Positions 37,285-45,908 of a DNA stretch of 64,000 nt are shown one piece after another. Source of the DNA: Bacteroidales bacterium (lineage in GTDB: Bacteria; Bacteroidota; Bacteroidia; Bacteroidales; JAGOPY01). The notes beneath the pieces are model-generated. The model worked only from the letters and a program-made list of their open reading frames with translations. It ran no database searches and was not told the DNA's origin. The position numbers and the translations under genes were made by a program. Positions within the stretch are counted from its first letter, which is position 1. Every line of letters begins with the position of its first letter. The DNA is taken from assembly GCA_017991835.1 (NCBI GenBank), contig JAGOPY010000001.1, positions 211,892-275,891 of the forward strand, read 5' to 3'.

Positions 37285-38559
37285 TTAATCAATCTGCCCT
37301 GCCACTTCCCTGCTGTCGACCCATTTGTAAAGTTTATCGGAAGGCCGGAGAGGCGTATCGAAAGGAAAAGTGCACAGGTCGCCGCGGTTCACTTCGCCCA
37401 CGATCTTCTCATCCAGCCAAATATCCGGGGTAATCCCTTCGGCTACGCCGGTCGTCGGCCCGAGAACGAGGAAATGATCGCCTTTGCGCAACGGATGCGC
37501 CTCGATCTTCACCTCCGCGATCCCGGTCCTGGCATAATAATTCATAACCTTCCCCACATAGATCTTCTTTTTCGTAGCCTGCGAACCATAACCTGCGGCC
37601 CACTCGCCCATCTTCCGCCCCAGGTAGTAACCGTCCCAGAAGCCACGATTATAAACGGTTCCAAGTTCATGGTTCCAGCGTTCCAGGTTTTCATGATTGA
37701 ATGTACCGTCGCAGTGGGCATTGACGGCTTCGCGGTAACAACGGGTGACGGTTTTCACATATTCGGGAGAGCGGCCACGGCCTTCAATCTTCAGCACCCT
37801 CACTCCCGCATCCAGGATCTTATCAATAAAATCAATCGTTTTCAGGTCTTTGGGCGACATGATGTACTGGTTATCAACCTCCAGCTCCACTTCGCCGTCG
37901 CGGTCGAAGACCCGGTAAGGCCGGCGGCAGAGCTGCAGGCAGGCGCCGCGGTTGGCCGAGGAATTCATGTTGTCGAGACTCAGGTAACATTTGCCCGAAA
38001 CGGCCATGCATAAAGCGCCATGGGCAAACACCTCAATCTGCACCAGCTTCCCCGAAGGACCTATAATCCGCTCTCCTTCAATGTTCTCAGTAATTCTCTT
38101 CACCTGATCCAGGTTCAGTTCCCGCGCTGTAACCATCACATCGGCAAACTGCGCGTAATACTTTACGGCTTCGGTATTGGTGATGTTGGCCTGGGTCGAC
38201 ATGTGCACCTCAACCTCCCGGCTCCGGGCATACTGGATCACAGCCTGGTCGGAGGCGATTATCGCTGTGATCCCCGCTTTTTTCGCTTCATCCACGATGT
38301 CCCGCATCAGGGGGAGTTCTTCATCGAAAATTTCGGTATTCAGGGTAATGTAAGAGCGGAGGTGGTTTTCGCGGCAAATCGCAGCAATCTCTGCCAGATC
38401 CTCCAGGGAGAAATTCTGTGTCGACCGCGAGCGCATGTTCAGATGCCCGATGCCGAAGTAAACCGCATCGGCTTTCCCCTGTATGGCGGCCGAAAGCGAT
38501 TCATAGCTCCCCACCGGGGCCATAATCTCGATATCCTGAGGATTCAGTTTTTGCTGCAT
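37285..38559 (-). CDS. U32 family peptidase / tRNA or rRNA hydroxylation protein
   Basis: A 424-residue U32 protein with EIMAPVGSYESLSAAIQGKADAVYFG at its start and the signature VEVFAHGALCMAVSGKCYLS (about 170-190), with Cys residues that in TrhP/RlhA-type relatives help hold an iron-sulfur cluster (CLQLCRRPY). Although named peptidases, studied members hydroxylate tRNA U34 or 23S C2501 using prephenate. Monocistronic with its own terminator; an 8-bp tandem repeat lies upstream. Confidence 0.88.
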   Translation of the reverse strand: MQQKLNPQDIEIMAPVGSYESLSAAIQGKADAVYFGIGHLNMRSRSTQNFSLEDLAEIAAICRENHLRSYITLNTEIFDEELPLMRDIVDEAKKAGITAIIASDQAVIQYARSREVEVHMSTQANITNTEAVKYYAQFADVMVTARELNLDQVKRITENIEGERIIGPSGKLVQIEVFAHGALCMAVSGKCYLSLDNMNSSANRGACLQLCRRPYRVFDRDGEVELEVDNQYIMSPKDLKTIDFIDKILDAGVRVLKIEGRGRSPEYVKTVTRCYREAVNAHCDGTFNHENLERWNHELGTVYNRGFWDGYYLGRKMGEWAAGYGSQATKKKIYVGKVMNYYARTGIAEVKIEAHPLRKGDHFLVLGPTTGVAEGITPDIWLDEKIVGEVNRGDLCTFPFDTPLRPSDKLYKWVDSREVAGQID

Positions 38560-38589
38560 GGCTGCAAAGGTACAATCAATTGCGGTATC

Positions 38590-38637
38590 GATTGTTCGAT
38601 TGTTCTATTGTTCTATTGTTCGATTGTTCTATTGCTA
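38590..38637. repeat. 8-bp tandem repeat GATTGTTC/TATTGTTC
   Basis: Six units, in reverse complement AATMGAAC-like, matching the AATAGAAC tract at 20721 and the AATTGAAC tract at 62808. It lies between the U32 peptidase and alkaline phosphatase genes (divergent). A further CACTAAAACACTAAAGCACC stretch follows near 38675. Confidence 0.85.
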
Positions 38638-38756
38638 AAGGTTAGGGTATACACAGGTGTTTTCCGTATGTGGGCCACTAAAACACTAAAGCACCAAAGG
38701 GCATAAAAGGGAAGCGGTTTACCGTTATTTTTACAGCGAAAAATGAAATCAGTTTT

Positions 38757-40214
38757 ATGAAAAGAAGAGTTTTCAGCAGCGTTTTTGTCTTCGCTATCAT
38801 TTATACGATATTTTTTCAGATTACTGCCTTAGCCGGCAATGATCCCTCATCGGGCGAACCGAGGGCGAAGTATGTCTTTTTGTTCATCGGCGACGGGATG
38901 GGGCAGGCCCAGGTCAACCTGGCACAGGCTTACCTGGCTGCGCTGGATGGCAGGATCGGCCTTGATGATCTTTCGTTTACGCGGTTTCCCGAGGCCGGAT
39001 TTTGCAATACGTATGCCCATAACCGGCTCATCACCTGTTCGGCGGCAGCAGGAACAGCTTTGGCCACCGGCAATAAAACCAATATTAACCGGATTTCCAT
39101 GGATCCGGAGGCGACCATGAACCTGACATCTGTTGCTGCCAAAGCGAAGAACAAAGGCTACAAAGTGGGGATTCTCACCAGTGTGTCGATCGATCATGCC
39201 ACGCCGGCCGTATTTTATGCCCATCAGCCCGACCGCGATTTCTATTTCGATATCGGCCGGGAACTGACGCAGAGCCGTTTCGATTTGTTTGCCGGCGGCG
39301 GTTTTGTTCAACCCGACAGCACGAACGGGGGTCAAACCGTCAACCTGGTCAGCCTGGCAGCGGAAAACGGGTTTAATGTCGCTGATACGCGGGAAGAATT
39401 TGAGAAACTGGCTCCGGGAACGGGGAAAACCCTGATCCTTTCGCCGAGGATTGCCGGCGAAGCTTCGATGCCGTATTATATCGATATGGATCCCGGAGAT
39501 ATCACGCTGGCCGACTTTACTGCAAAAGCGATCGATCTCCTTACCAGTGATGAAGGATTTTTCATGATGGTGGAAGGAGGAAAGATCGACTGGGCCTGTC
39601 ATGCCAATGATGCCTCCACGGTAATCCAGGAGATCATCATTTTCAGCCGGGCCATTGAGAGTGCTGTCCGTTTTTACGAAAAGCACCCCGAGGAAACGCT
39701 GATCATTGTGACGGCCGACCACGAAACGGGTGGTCTGGCCCTCGGTAACCGGAAAATGAAATATTCATCCAACCTGGAACTTCTCAAATACCAGTTGTCG
39801 TCCACTGACGAAATGAATAAAATCGTTTCGCAGTTCAGGGTCAACAAATCGGGTGATCCGGATGCAGATTTTTTACGGATGATGAAGGCGGTGGAAAATG
39901 AGACCGGGTTGCACAGCCGGGCGAATGGTACGCTGCTTACCGACAGCGAACTGGCCCATTTGAAAGAGAGATTTCTTGAAAGTGTGTATGCTGCCGGCCC
40001 GGAGCAGGGAACCTATATTCCCGAAGATAAATTCATCGAGTCGGTCATCGGTTTGCGCGACGAGAAAGCAGGAATTTCATGGGGAAGCGGTTCACACACT
40101 TTCGTCAGCGTGCCGGTATATGCCATCGGGCAAGGCGCTGAGAAGTTCTCAGGGTATATCGATAACACCGATATTCCGAAACTGATCGGTGAGATCATGC
40201 AGCTGGAAAGATAG
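38757..40214 (+). CDS. Secreted alkaline phosphatase
   Basis: A 485-residue periplasmic enzyme: signal peptide MKRRVFSSVFVFAIIYTIFF...ALA, then the metal site FIGDGMG (Asp45), phosphorylated Ser95 in ITCSAAAGTALATG (E. coli PhoA has DSAASATA), EGGKIDWACHAND, ADHETGGLALG (Asp/His ligands), and SHTFVSVPVYAIG (His ligand). It releases phosphate from organic esters. The Asp before the serine in PhoA is Cys here. No Pho box could be recognised upstream. Confidence 0.92.
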   Translation: MKRRVFSSVFVFAIIYTIFFQITALAGNDPSSGEPRAKYVFLFIGDGMGQAQVNLAQAYLAALDGRIGLDDLSFTRFPEAGFCNTYAHNRLITCSAAAGTALATGNKTNINRISMDPEATMNLTSVAAKAKNKGYKVGILTSVSIDHATPAVFYAHQPDRDFYFDIGRELTQSRFDLFAGGGFVQPDSTNGGQTVNLVSLAAENGFNVADTREEFEKLAPGTGKTLILSPRIAGEASMPYYIDMDPGDITLADFTAKAIDLLTSDEGFFMMVEGGKIDWACHANDASTVIQEIIIFSRAIESAVRFYEKHPEETLIIVTADHETGGLALGNRKMKYSSNLELLKYQLSSTDEMNKIVSQFRVNKSGDPDADFLRMMKAVENETGLHSRANGTLLTDSELAHLKERFLESVYAAGPEQGTYIPEDKFIESVIGLRDEKAGISWGSGSHTFVSVPVYAIGQGAEKFSGYIDNTDIPKLIGEIMQLER

Positions 40215-40225
40215 AGGAATAGTGA

Positions 40226-41248
40226 TCAGACCACTCCGGCAAACTGCCGCAGAAAACGCACATCATTCTCGAAGAACAGGCGAATATCCTGGATTCGGTA
40301 TTTCAATATCGTGATCCGTTCTATCCCCATTCCGAAGGCGAAGCCGGTGTATTCCCGGCTGTCGATGCCACAATTCTCAAGGACATTAGGATCGACCATT
40401 CCGCAACCCAGGATCTCCACCCAGCCGGAGTATTTGCAGATCGGGCAGCCCTTGCCTCCACAAACAAAGCAGGTGACATCCATTTCGGCTGAAGGCTCGG
40501 TGAACGGGAAGTAGCTGGGCCGGAAACGGACCTCTGTCCCTTCACCGAACATCTCATGGGCAAAGTAGTAAAGGGTTTGTTTAAGATCGGCAAACGACAC
40601 ATCGTGATCGACATACAGCCCTTCTACCTGGTGAAAGATGCAGTGGGCGCGGGCCGAGATGGCTTCATTGCGGAAAACGCGCCCCGGGTATATTTCCCGA
40701 AGCGGTGGTTTACGGTTTTCCATAGCCCTGATCTGAACGGAAGAGGTATGGGTCCGCAGAACGATATCAGGATTTCGTTCGATAAAAAAGGTATCCTGCA
40801 TATCGCGGGCCGGATGATCCTGCTGAAAATTCAGCGCCGTAAAATTATGCCAGTCGTCTTCCACCTCGGGCCCTTCCGCCACCACGAACCCGATGCGGGA
40901 GAAGATCCGGACGATTTCGTTTCGGGTGATAGAGAGCGGGTGCCTGGTACCGTTTCTGGCAAAATCGACGGGCAGGGTAAGGTCGGTGCCCCGTTTCACT
41001 TCCGTTGCAGAGGCCTCGATCTGTTCCCTGAGAAGATTGATCTTATCCTGGGCTTTGTTTTTCAGTTCATTCAGCGCCTGCCCCATTTCCCGCCTCATCT
41101 CCGGTGCGACATTTTTAAAATCTTCGAAAAGAGCCGGGATCAATCCTTTTTTGCTGATAAACTTGATACGGAATTGCTCCAGCTCCTCCGGGTTTGTCGT
41201 CGTGAAACGGTCTATCTCTGCGAGATAGGAAGATATTTTTTCCTGCAT
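40226..41248 (-). CDS. pheS: Phenylalanyl-tRNA synthetase alpha subunit
   Basis: Catalytic subunit of class II PheRS. The 340-residue protein begins with a coiled-coil (MQEKISSYLAEIDRF) for tRNA binding, then motif 2 LREIYPGRVFRNEAISARAHCIFHQVEGL and motif 3 GFAFGMGIERITILKY. A CxxC...CxxC set (CFVCGGKGCPICKYSGW) marks the zinc-type insertion seen in many bacteria. The frame opens 13 codons earlier, but that extension encodes a palindrome; ATG 41248 fits the family. pheT is not in the window. Confidence 0.96.
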   Translation of the reverse strand: MQEKISSYLAEIDRFTTTNPEELEQFRIKFISKKGLIPALFEDFKNVAPEMRREMGQALNELKNKAQDKINLLREQIEASATEVKRGTDLTLPVDFARNGTRHPLSITRNEIVRIFSRIGFVVAEGPEVEDDWHNFTALNFQQDHPARDMQDTFFIERNPDIVLRTHTSSVQIRAMENRKPPLREIYPGRVFRNEAISARAHCIFHQVEGLYVDHDVSFADLKQTLYYFAHEMFGEGTEVRFRPSYFPFTEPSAEMDVTCFVCGGKGCPICKYSGWVEILGCGMVDPNVLENCGIDSREYTGFAFGMGIERITILKYRIQDIRLFFENDVRFLRQFAGVV

Positions 41249-41263
41249 GAAAGTATGGACTGC

Positions 41264-41289
41264 GGATGGCGTCCCGTGGGACGCCATCC
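41264..41289. repeat. 12-bp-arm palindrome GGATGGCGTCCC / GGGACGCCATCC
   Basis: Perfect 12-base arms 41264-41275 and 41278-41289 with GT between, in the 49-base gap between the cyclophilin gene and pheS. It could form a transcript hairpin. The arm sequence recurs twice inside the DUF6873 gene (62261, 62291). Confidence 0.85.
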
Positions 41290-41297
41290 TGATTAAA

Positions 41298-41972
41298 TTA
41301 CTCCAGGATTTCTATCGACATGGTCACCGGCGCCACAGGTTTGTCGCCCGGGCCGGTCGGAACGGCTGCGATCCTGTCAACCACTTCAATTCCGGAGACG
41401 ACTTCACCGAAAACTGTGTACCCGCCGTCGAGCCAGGGTGCGCCGCCAACGGTGCTGTAGGCCTGCCTCTGTTCGGCGTTGTATTTGGTCTTATACCGCA
41501 TTTCGAAGGAGTTGAGGGTTTCTTCATTGACAATATTTCCCTCGACAATATAGAACTGGCAGCCCGAAGAAGCTTTGGTCGGGTTCACGTTATCGCCCAT
41601 TCGTGCAGCAGCCAGAACACCTTTTTTATGAAAATGATTTGGCAGAATCTCAGCCGGAATGGTATATCCCGGATCCTGGCGGCCGTCTTTATTGCCTCCC
41701 CCCTGGATCATGAAACCTTTGATGATCCGATGGAACGGAGAATCATTGTACCATCCTTCACGGATCAGTTTCACGAAGTTATCCCTGTGTTTCGGGGTAT
41801 CATTATATAGTTTGACGGTGATGTCGCCCATGCTGGTTTTAATAAGCACAAGTGTTTCAGGACCATTACCTTTGACCGGTTCTTTCCCTTTTTCCTGTTT
41901 AGGGCTCTGTGAGCAGCCCGATTGCTGTAATGCCATGAATAATGCAGTTAAAATGATTATTGTTTTCTTCAT
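41298..41972 (-). CDS. Cyclophilin-type peptidyl-prolyl isomerase, lipoprotein
   Basis: A 224-residue protein with a lipoprotein signal (MKKTIIILTALFMALQQSGC, Cys20), a charged linker, and a cyclophilin domain: GDITVKLYNDTPKHRDNFVKL, FHRIIKGFMIQGGG (active-site Arg/Phe/Met/Gln), SSGCQFYIV, LDGGYTVFGEV. It helps fold periplasmic or surface proteins. The gene lies 49 bases upstream of pheS on the same strand, separated by a palindrome. Confidence 0.93.
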   Translation of the reverse strand: MKKTIIILTALFMALQQSGCSQSPKQEKGKEPVKGNGPETLVLIKTSMGDITVKLYNDTPKHRDNFVKLIREGWYNDSPFHRIIKGFMIQGGGNKDGRQDPGYTIPAEILPNHFHKKGVLAAARMGDNVNPTKASSGCQFYIVEGNIVNEETLNSFEMRYKTKYNAEQRQAYSTVGGAPWLDGGYTVFGEVVSGIEVVDRIAAVPTGPGDKPVAPVTMSIEILE

Positions 41973-42028
41973 TGGTAAAGCTTTAAAATGATTAAGCGCC
42001 GCAAAATTAAAAAATTAGAGACAGATTT

Positions 42029-42613
42029 TCAGGATTTCGGCGCAGCTATTTTTTCCAGATAGCATTTTCTGCAAAGAGGTTCATAGCGGTCGGTGGCCCC
42101 GAGTACTACCAGGCCTTCCTGGTTGCTGGTCCGGTGCGAATAGTGGGCCAATCCGCCGCAACTGATGCAGATGGCGTGAACTTTGTCCACATATTCGGCT
42201 GTGGCCAGAAGTGCGGGAATCGGGCCGAAAGGCTTGCCGGTGTAATCCATATCCAGGCCTGCCACGATCACACGGATCCCCATCGCGGCCAGTTTATTAC
42301 AGACATTCACCAGCTCGTCGTCGAAAAACTGGGCTTCATCGATTCCCACCACGTCATAATCGTTGGCATAGAGCAAAATCTGCGTGGAAGCTTCCACCGG
42401 TGTAGATGGTATGGAATTTTCATCGTGTGAAACAACATCATTTGTGCTGAAACGGATATCCACGGCAGGTTTGTAAATCGCCACCTTTTGCCTGGCTATC
42501 AGGGCCCGTTTGAGCCGGCGGATCAACTCTTCCGTCTTGCCCGAAAACATCGATCCGCAGATCACCTCGATCCAGCCTGACCGCATATTACCGTTGGAAC
42601 GTTCTAAAAACAA
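42029..42613 (-). CDS. tdk: Thymidine kinase
   Basis: Phosphorylates thymidine in salvage. P-loop [34 protein letters not shown] and the zinc-binding cysteines CISCGG...CRKCY mark a type II thymidine kinase. The frame is open to 42661, but the TTG there is the end of a -7 box TAATTTTG (42659-42666), so transcription cannot include it. I choose TTG 42613 ([20 protein letters not shown]), which matches how relatives begin; the ATG at 42586 is the alternative. Confidence 0.93.
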   Translation of the reverse strand: MFLERSNGNMRSGWIEVICGSMFSGKTEELIRRLKRALIARQKVAIYKPAVDIRFSTNDVVSHDENSIPSTPVEASTQILLYANDYDVVGIDEAQFFDDELVNVCNKLAAMGIRVIVAGLDMDYTGKPFGPIPALLATAEYVDKVHAICISCGGLAHYSHRTSNQEGLVVLGATDRYEPLCRKCYLEKIAAPKS

Positions 42614-42658
42614 ATTGAATGAAGAATTATATAAAGTCCGTAATGATTTTGTATTTTT

Positions 42659-42666
42659 CAAAATTA
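42659..42666 (-). promoter_or_regulatory. tdk promoter -7 box
   Basis: TAATTTTG on the minus strand; 46 bases before the TTG at 42613. The -33 element is not clear. Confidence 0.5.
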
Positions 42667-42681
42667 TAAAAAATAGCGGTT

Positions 42682-42710
42682 AAAAAGAAAGGGCACCCAA
42701 CAGGGCACCC
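42682..42710 (-). terminator. Terminator of the small secreted-protein gene
   Basis: On the minus strand GGGTGCCC-TGTT-GGGTGCCC pairs with two G-U wobbles (42710 to 42691) and is followed by TTTCTTTTT. It lies 25 bases after the stop at 42736. Confidence 0.75.
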
Positions 42711-42735
42711 TTCTTCTTCGCTTTCCGATCTCCGG

Positions 42736-43074
42736 TCAGTTGGAGTGTATTCCCGGATCATCGTTGTAGGGCAGGTCGATTTTGATCCTGAAGAACCAGA
42801 TCCACTGAGCGCGTGTGCCGGTGATCCTGTAAAGGGTGCCGCTGTATGTCACTTCTGCGACGTACTTGTTCAGCGTTCCGTTGCTCAGCAGCTCTTCCTT
42901 GTCGATTTGCTCGTACATGGCTTTCACCAGACCCGGGCACTGAATCGCTTTTTCGAACGACACATTGACGACTTTGAGCGGTTTGGGTTTGATCTTGAAT
43001 CCATCGGTGTTGGAAAGTCCGACCATCGTCACAGCAACCAAAGTTGCAACCAGAATTGATTTTAACGTTTTCAT
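42736..43074 (-). CDS. Small secreted protein, unknown
   Basis: A 112-residue exported protein: signal peptide MKTLKSILVATLVAVTMVGLS, then a mature part of about 85 residues with GFKIKPKPLKVVNVSF, one Cys (AIQCPGLVKAMYEQI), and TYSGTLYRITGTRAQWIWFF. No family is recognised. A clear terminator follows, so the gene is monocistronic and likely real. It may be periplasmic; the function is unknown. Confidence 0.65.
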   Translation of the reverse strand: MKTLKSILVATLVAVTMVGLSNTDGFKIKPKPLKVVNVSFEKAIQCPGLVKAMYEQIDKEELLSNGTLNKYVAEVTYSGTLYRITGTRAQWIWFFRIKIDLPYNDDPGIHSN

Positions 43075-43333
43075 AATAACCTCCGTTTTTTAAAGTTAGT
43101 TTTAAGGAATTTTAAAGAGCTTAATTTCAATGTTGATGAAACAAAGGTATGCCGGCCTTATATCCTGAACATGGCAGAAAAAGGCGATCTTTTTTTTTAG
43201 TGGAAAACAATGAGTATGCAGTTCAGGCCATGGTAATGAAGGATATAATGATGAATTTGTCATCATCTTGAATTAATCTTCTTACCTTTATTGTCGGAAT
43301 TACAAAGCATTTGCAGATAATACGACCGGTAAT

Positions 43334-44233
43334 ATGGATAAAAAAATCATTAAAGGCCTTATCGATGATAAACTGGAGGTTATCCAGGAGCAATTCTCGA
43401 TTATCCGGGCTTATGAAGGCAAGATCCCCGTTATTGAACTGGACCTGATACTGGGCAGTATCCGCGACCTGTATGAGCTCGTGCTGGGTTTGCAACAGGA
43501 AAACATGGCAGGAACGAAGCCTGAACCGGTCATCATACCGGAGGAAGAACAGCCTGAAGAACCCATTATTGAAGTGACGTTACCAACTCCACCGGAACCA
43601 AAACCGGAACCTTCAAGAGGAACAGAAACGGCCGGACGATTCGCTTCGGGAATACTCAGCATGGAACCTGTCAGGGAAGAATCTCCCAAACCCGAACTTA
43701 TCCGGCAGGCGCCCCCCGCTTACATCCGTCCGACACAGCATTATGCCGAGCCTGTCGCTGTAGAAACAAAAGTTGCGCCCGATCCGGAGCCTGAGCCTTT
43801 TATCAACAAAGACCAGACAACTGAGGCCTATCTGCCGGAGATGGCGCCGGTAGCTGATTCGCCTTCTGCTTCCGAAGATAAGCCTGCAGCAGACAATTTC
43901 CAGCGGACCACATTCGATCTTTTTAGCGATGTCCCGCCGGTGACCATTGCTGACCGTCTTCGGGAAGGGCAGGACAAACGGCTGGCCGATAAGTTGCAGG
44001 AGAAAATCACCGATCTGCGTTCTGCCATTGGCATCAACGACAAATTCCTTTTTATAAATGAGCTGTTCGATGGCAACATGCGGGTTTACGACGATATCGT
44101 CCAGAAATTGAGCAGCGCAGCGACGATAGCACAGATAGACCTGCTTCTCCTCGACTTGAAAATCGCTTATAACTGGGACAGCGAATCACCCACCGTCAAG
44201 AAATTCGTCGACCTGGTCAGGCGGAGATTCTGA
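43334..44233 (+). CDS. Conserved Bacteroidota cytosolic protein, unknown function
   Basis: A 299-residue protein without signal peptide. Residues about 1-60 are helical (MDKKIIKGLIDDKLEVIQEQ), about 65-200 a Pro/Glu-rich low-complexity linker (PEEEQPEEP, PTPPEPKPEP), and about 205-299 a helical C-domain (LQEKITDLRSAIGINDKFLFINELFDGNMRVYDD ... AYNWDSESPTVKKFVDLVRRRF shortened here) common in Bacteroidota proteins. It lies 17 bases before rsmI. The layout of two structured ends joined by a flexible linker suggests a scaffold; this is inference. Confidence 0.7.
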   Translation: MDKKIIKGLIDDKLEVIQEQFSIIRAYEGKIPVIELDLILGSIRDLYELVLGLQQENMAGTKPEPVIIPEEEQPEEPIIEVTLPTPPEPKPEPSRGTETAGRFASGILSMEPVREESPKPELIRQAPPAYIRPTQHYAEPVAVETKVAPDPEPEPFINKDQTTEAYLPEMAPVADSPSASEDKPAADNFQRTTFDLFSDVPPVTIADRLREGQDKRLADKLQEKITDLRSAIGINDKFLFINELFDGNMRVYDDIVQKLSSAATIAQIDLLLLDLKIAYNWDSESPTVKKFVDLVRRRF

Positions 44234-44250
44234 TCCTTATAACGAATTTA

Positions 44251-44931
44251 ATGTCTGGCAACATGGCAAAGCTTTTTCTGGTCCCTACCCCGATCGGCAA
44301 TATCCGTGATATTACGCTGCGTGCCATCGATGTGCTTCAGCAAGCTGATCTCATCCTGGCGGAAGACACGCGGACAACGGCTATTCTGCTGAAACATTAC
44401 GGGATTGAAGGGAAAGTCGGTTCGCATCACCAGCACAACGAACACAGGACCGTAAAGGCCATTGCCGACAGGATTGCTAATGGAGAGAACATAGCCCTGG
44501 TTACGGATGCCGGGACCCCCGGGATATCCGACCCGGGGTTCCTGCTGGTCAGGGAATGTATCCGGAATGGCGTCGATGTGGAATGCCTTCCCGGCGCCAC
44601 GGCTTTCGTGCCGGCTATAATCAATTCCGGTCTCCCCAGCGACCGGTTTCTTTTCGAAGGTTTCCTGCCGATGAAAAAAGGACGGAAAACCCGGCTGGAA
44701 GAGCTGTCAAAGGCCGGATGCACTATCGTCATTTACGAATCCACTCACCGGATATTAAAAACCCTCGATGAGCTGGCCAGCGTGTTTGGCCCGGAAAGGC
44801 CGGCCAGCGTTTCCAGGGAACTGACCAAAATATATGAAGAAACGGTCAGGGGAACACTGGCCGAAATCAGGCAATATTACCAGGATCATCCGACAAAAGG
44901 GGAGCTGGTGATCGTGATCGGCACTCCTTGA
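44251..44931 (+). CDS. rsmI: 16S rRNA (cytidine(1402)-2'-O)-methyltransferase
   Basis: SAM-dependent methylation of C1402 in the ribosomal P site. The 226-residue tetrapyrrole-methylase-fold protein has FLVPTPIGNIRDITLRA, ILAEDTRTT, TDAGTPGISDPGF and GLPSDRFLFEGFLP. It is shorter than E. coli RsmI at the C-terminus. ATG 44251 is used; the Met at 44263 (MAKLFLVPTPIGN) matches family starts equally well. A strong terminator follows. Confidence 0.94.
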   Translation: MSGNMAKLFLVPTPIGNIRDITLRAIDVLQQADLILAEDTRTTAILLKHYGIEGKVGSHHQHNEHRTVKAIADRIANGENIALVTDAGTPGISDPGFLLVRECIRNGVDVECLPGATAFVPAIINSGLPSDRFLFEGFLPMKKGRKTRLEELSKAGCTIVIYESTHRILKTLDELASVFGPERPASVSRELTKIYEETVRGTLAEIRQYYQDHPTKGELVIVIGTP

Positions 44932-44935
44932 TTGG

Positions 44936-44963
44936 AAATTGTACGGTCCCGTACAATTTTGTC
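44936..44963 (+). terminator. Terminator of rsmI
   Basis: AAATTGTACGG (44936-44946) pairs perfectly with CCGTACAATTT (44949-44959) and runs into TTTTG. It begins 4 bases after the rsmI stop. Confidence 0.8.
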
Positions 44964-45093
44964 CGCTAACTGGACACTTTTCTATTCCGATGATCGACTT
45001 ATTACTCGTCCTAAAATGTTGTTTTTCTGAATATTACAGATTGTGGCACACTTTATGAGAACCCTTGCCATCCGGTTCATAAAAATATAAGCC

Positions 45094-45708
45094 ATGAAAA
45101 CTTTAATTTCAACATCAATATTCATTCTCTGCCTGGCCCTGTTCAGCCAGGCAAAACCCATTAACGAAATATACTCCATACAGGATCCGGTTGAAACTGA
45201 AGAATCTTATGTCGACGATATTCCTTTCGACACCTGGGAGATTGCGGTTGAATCCATTCTTGACGGGGATGAGGTAAAATTGCAGGAAGAACCGTATGTG
45301 AATGATATTCCGTTTGATACACGCACCATCGCGAATGAATATCTCCTCCGGAAAATGGTTGAAACAGCCGGAGAAAGGAATGTGAACGATATCCCGTTCA
45401 ACACGGAAAAGATCACGAACCAATACCTGACCGGCGCATTGACCAGGGAATACCTTAACGAACCGAATGTCGAGGATTTCCCGGAGAATATAAAATCAAC
45501 AACATGTTATTACGAATATCCCTGCACCTATACACAAACTGTAACCGTTAAGATGAAACCGCAAAAAAGGGGCATCTATCGCGATAAAAAGAATGGCAAA
45601 TATGATTACACCATAATTCATCCCGTGATGATCCGGGTAAACGAGCGGGATCTGAAAAACCCGGCAGATACTGATGTAATCCTTATGATTCCGGGCTCTT
45701 CTCTTTAA
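45094..45708 (+). CDS. Secreted protein with DIPFDT repeats
   Basis: A 204-residue exported protein: signal peptide MKTLISTSIFILCLALFSQA, then a repeat of about 29 residues seen as YVDDIPFDTWEIAVESIL, YVNDIPFDTRTIANEYLL, NVNDIPFNTEKITNQYLT and a degenerate NVEDFPENI. The rest is a basic domain with two Cys (TTCYYEYPCTYTQ) and a beta-rich end. I recall similar VNDIPFDT repeats in other Bacteroidota secreted proteins but know no function. Repeats of strand-turn-helix type may bind a partner or surface. A terminator follows. Confidence 0.75.
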   Translation: MKTLISTSIFILCLALFSQAKPINEIYSIQDPVETEESYVDDIPFDTWEIAVESILDGDEVKLQEEPYVNDIPFDTRTIANEYLLRKMVETAGERNVNDIPFNTEKITNQYLTGALTREYLNEPNVEDFPENIKSTTCYYEYPCTYTQTVTVKMKPQKRGIYRDKKNGKYDYTIIHPVMIRVNERDLKNPADTDVILMIPGSSL

Positions 45709-45756
45709 TTATATCCGTCCTATTTCATTAAGCATTTTTGGTTAAGTGATGAAGAT

Positions 45757-45791
45757 GGCTCCGTCAGCTCTGGCGGGGCCGCTTCTTTTTA
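45757..45791 (+). terminator. Terminator after the DIPFDT-repeat gene
   Basis: GGCTCCGTC (45757-45765) pairs with GGCGGGGCC (45772-45780), two wobbles included, then GCTTCTTTTT. It precedes the 7-bp tandem repeat. Confidence 0.65.
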
Positions 45792-45817
45792 TAGTGAAAA
45801 ATTATCTACTTTAGGAC

Positions 45818-45901
45818 GGTGAACAGTGAACAGTGAACGGTGAACGGTGAACAGTGAACAGTGAACGGTGAACAGTGAACGGTGAACAGTGAACTTTGAA
45901 C
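45818..45901. repeat. 7-bp tandem repeat RGTGAAC, twelve units
   Basis: Eleven units of GGTGAAC or AGTGAAC plus a final TTTGAAC, ending 7 bases before the Nudix gene ATG. The unit order is irregular. Any promoter or ribosome site for the Nudix gene must lie inside or before it. Confidence 0.92.
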
Positions 45902-45908
45902 TATAATT

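Noticed and set aside
38847..39722. A 291-codon open frame opposite the alkaline phosphatase gene
   Set aside because: No motif, no start signal, and the plus-strand phosphatase is unmistakable.
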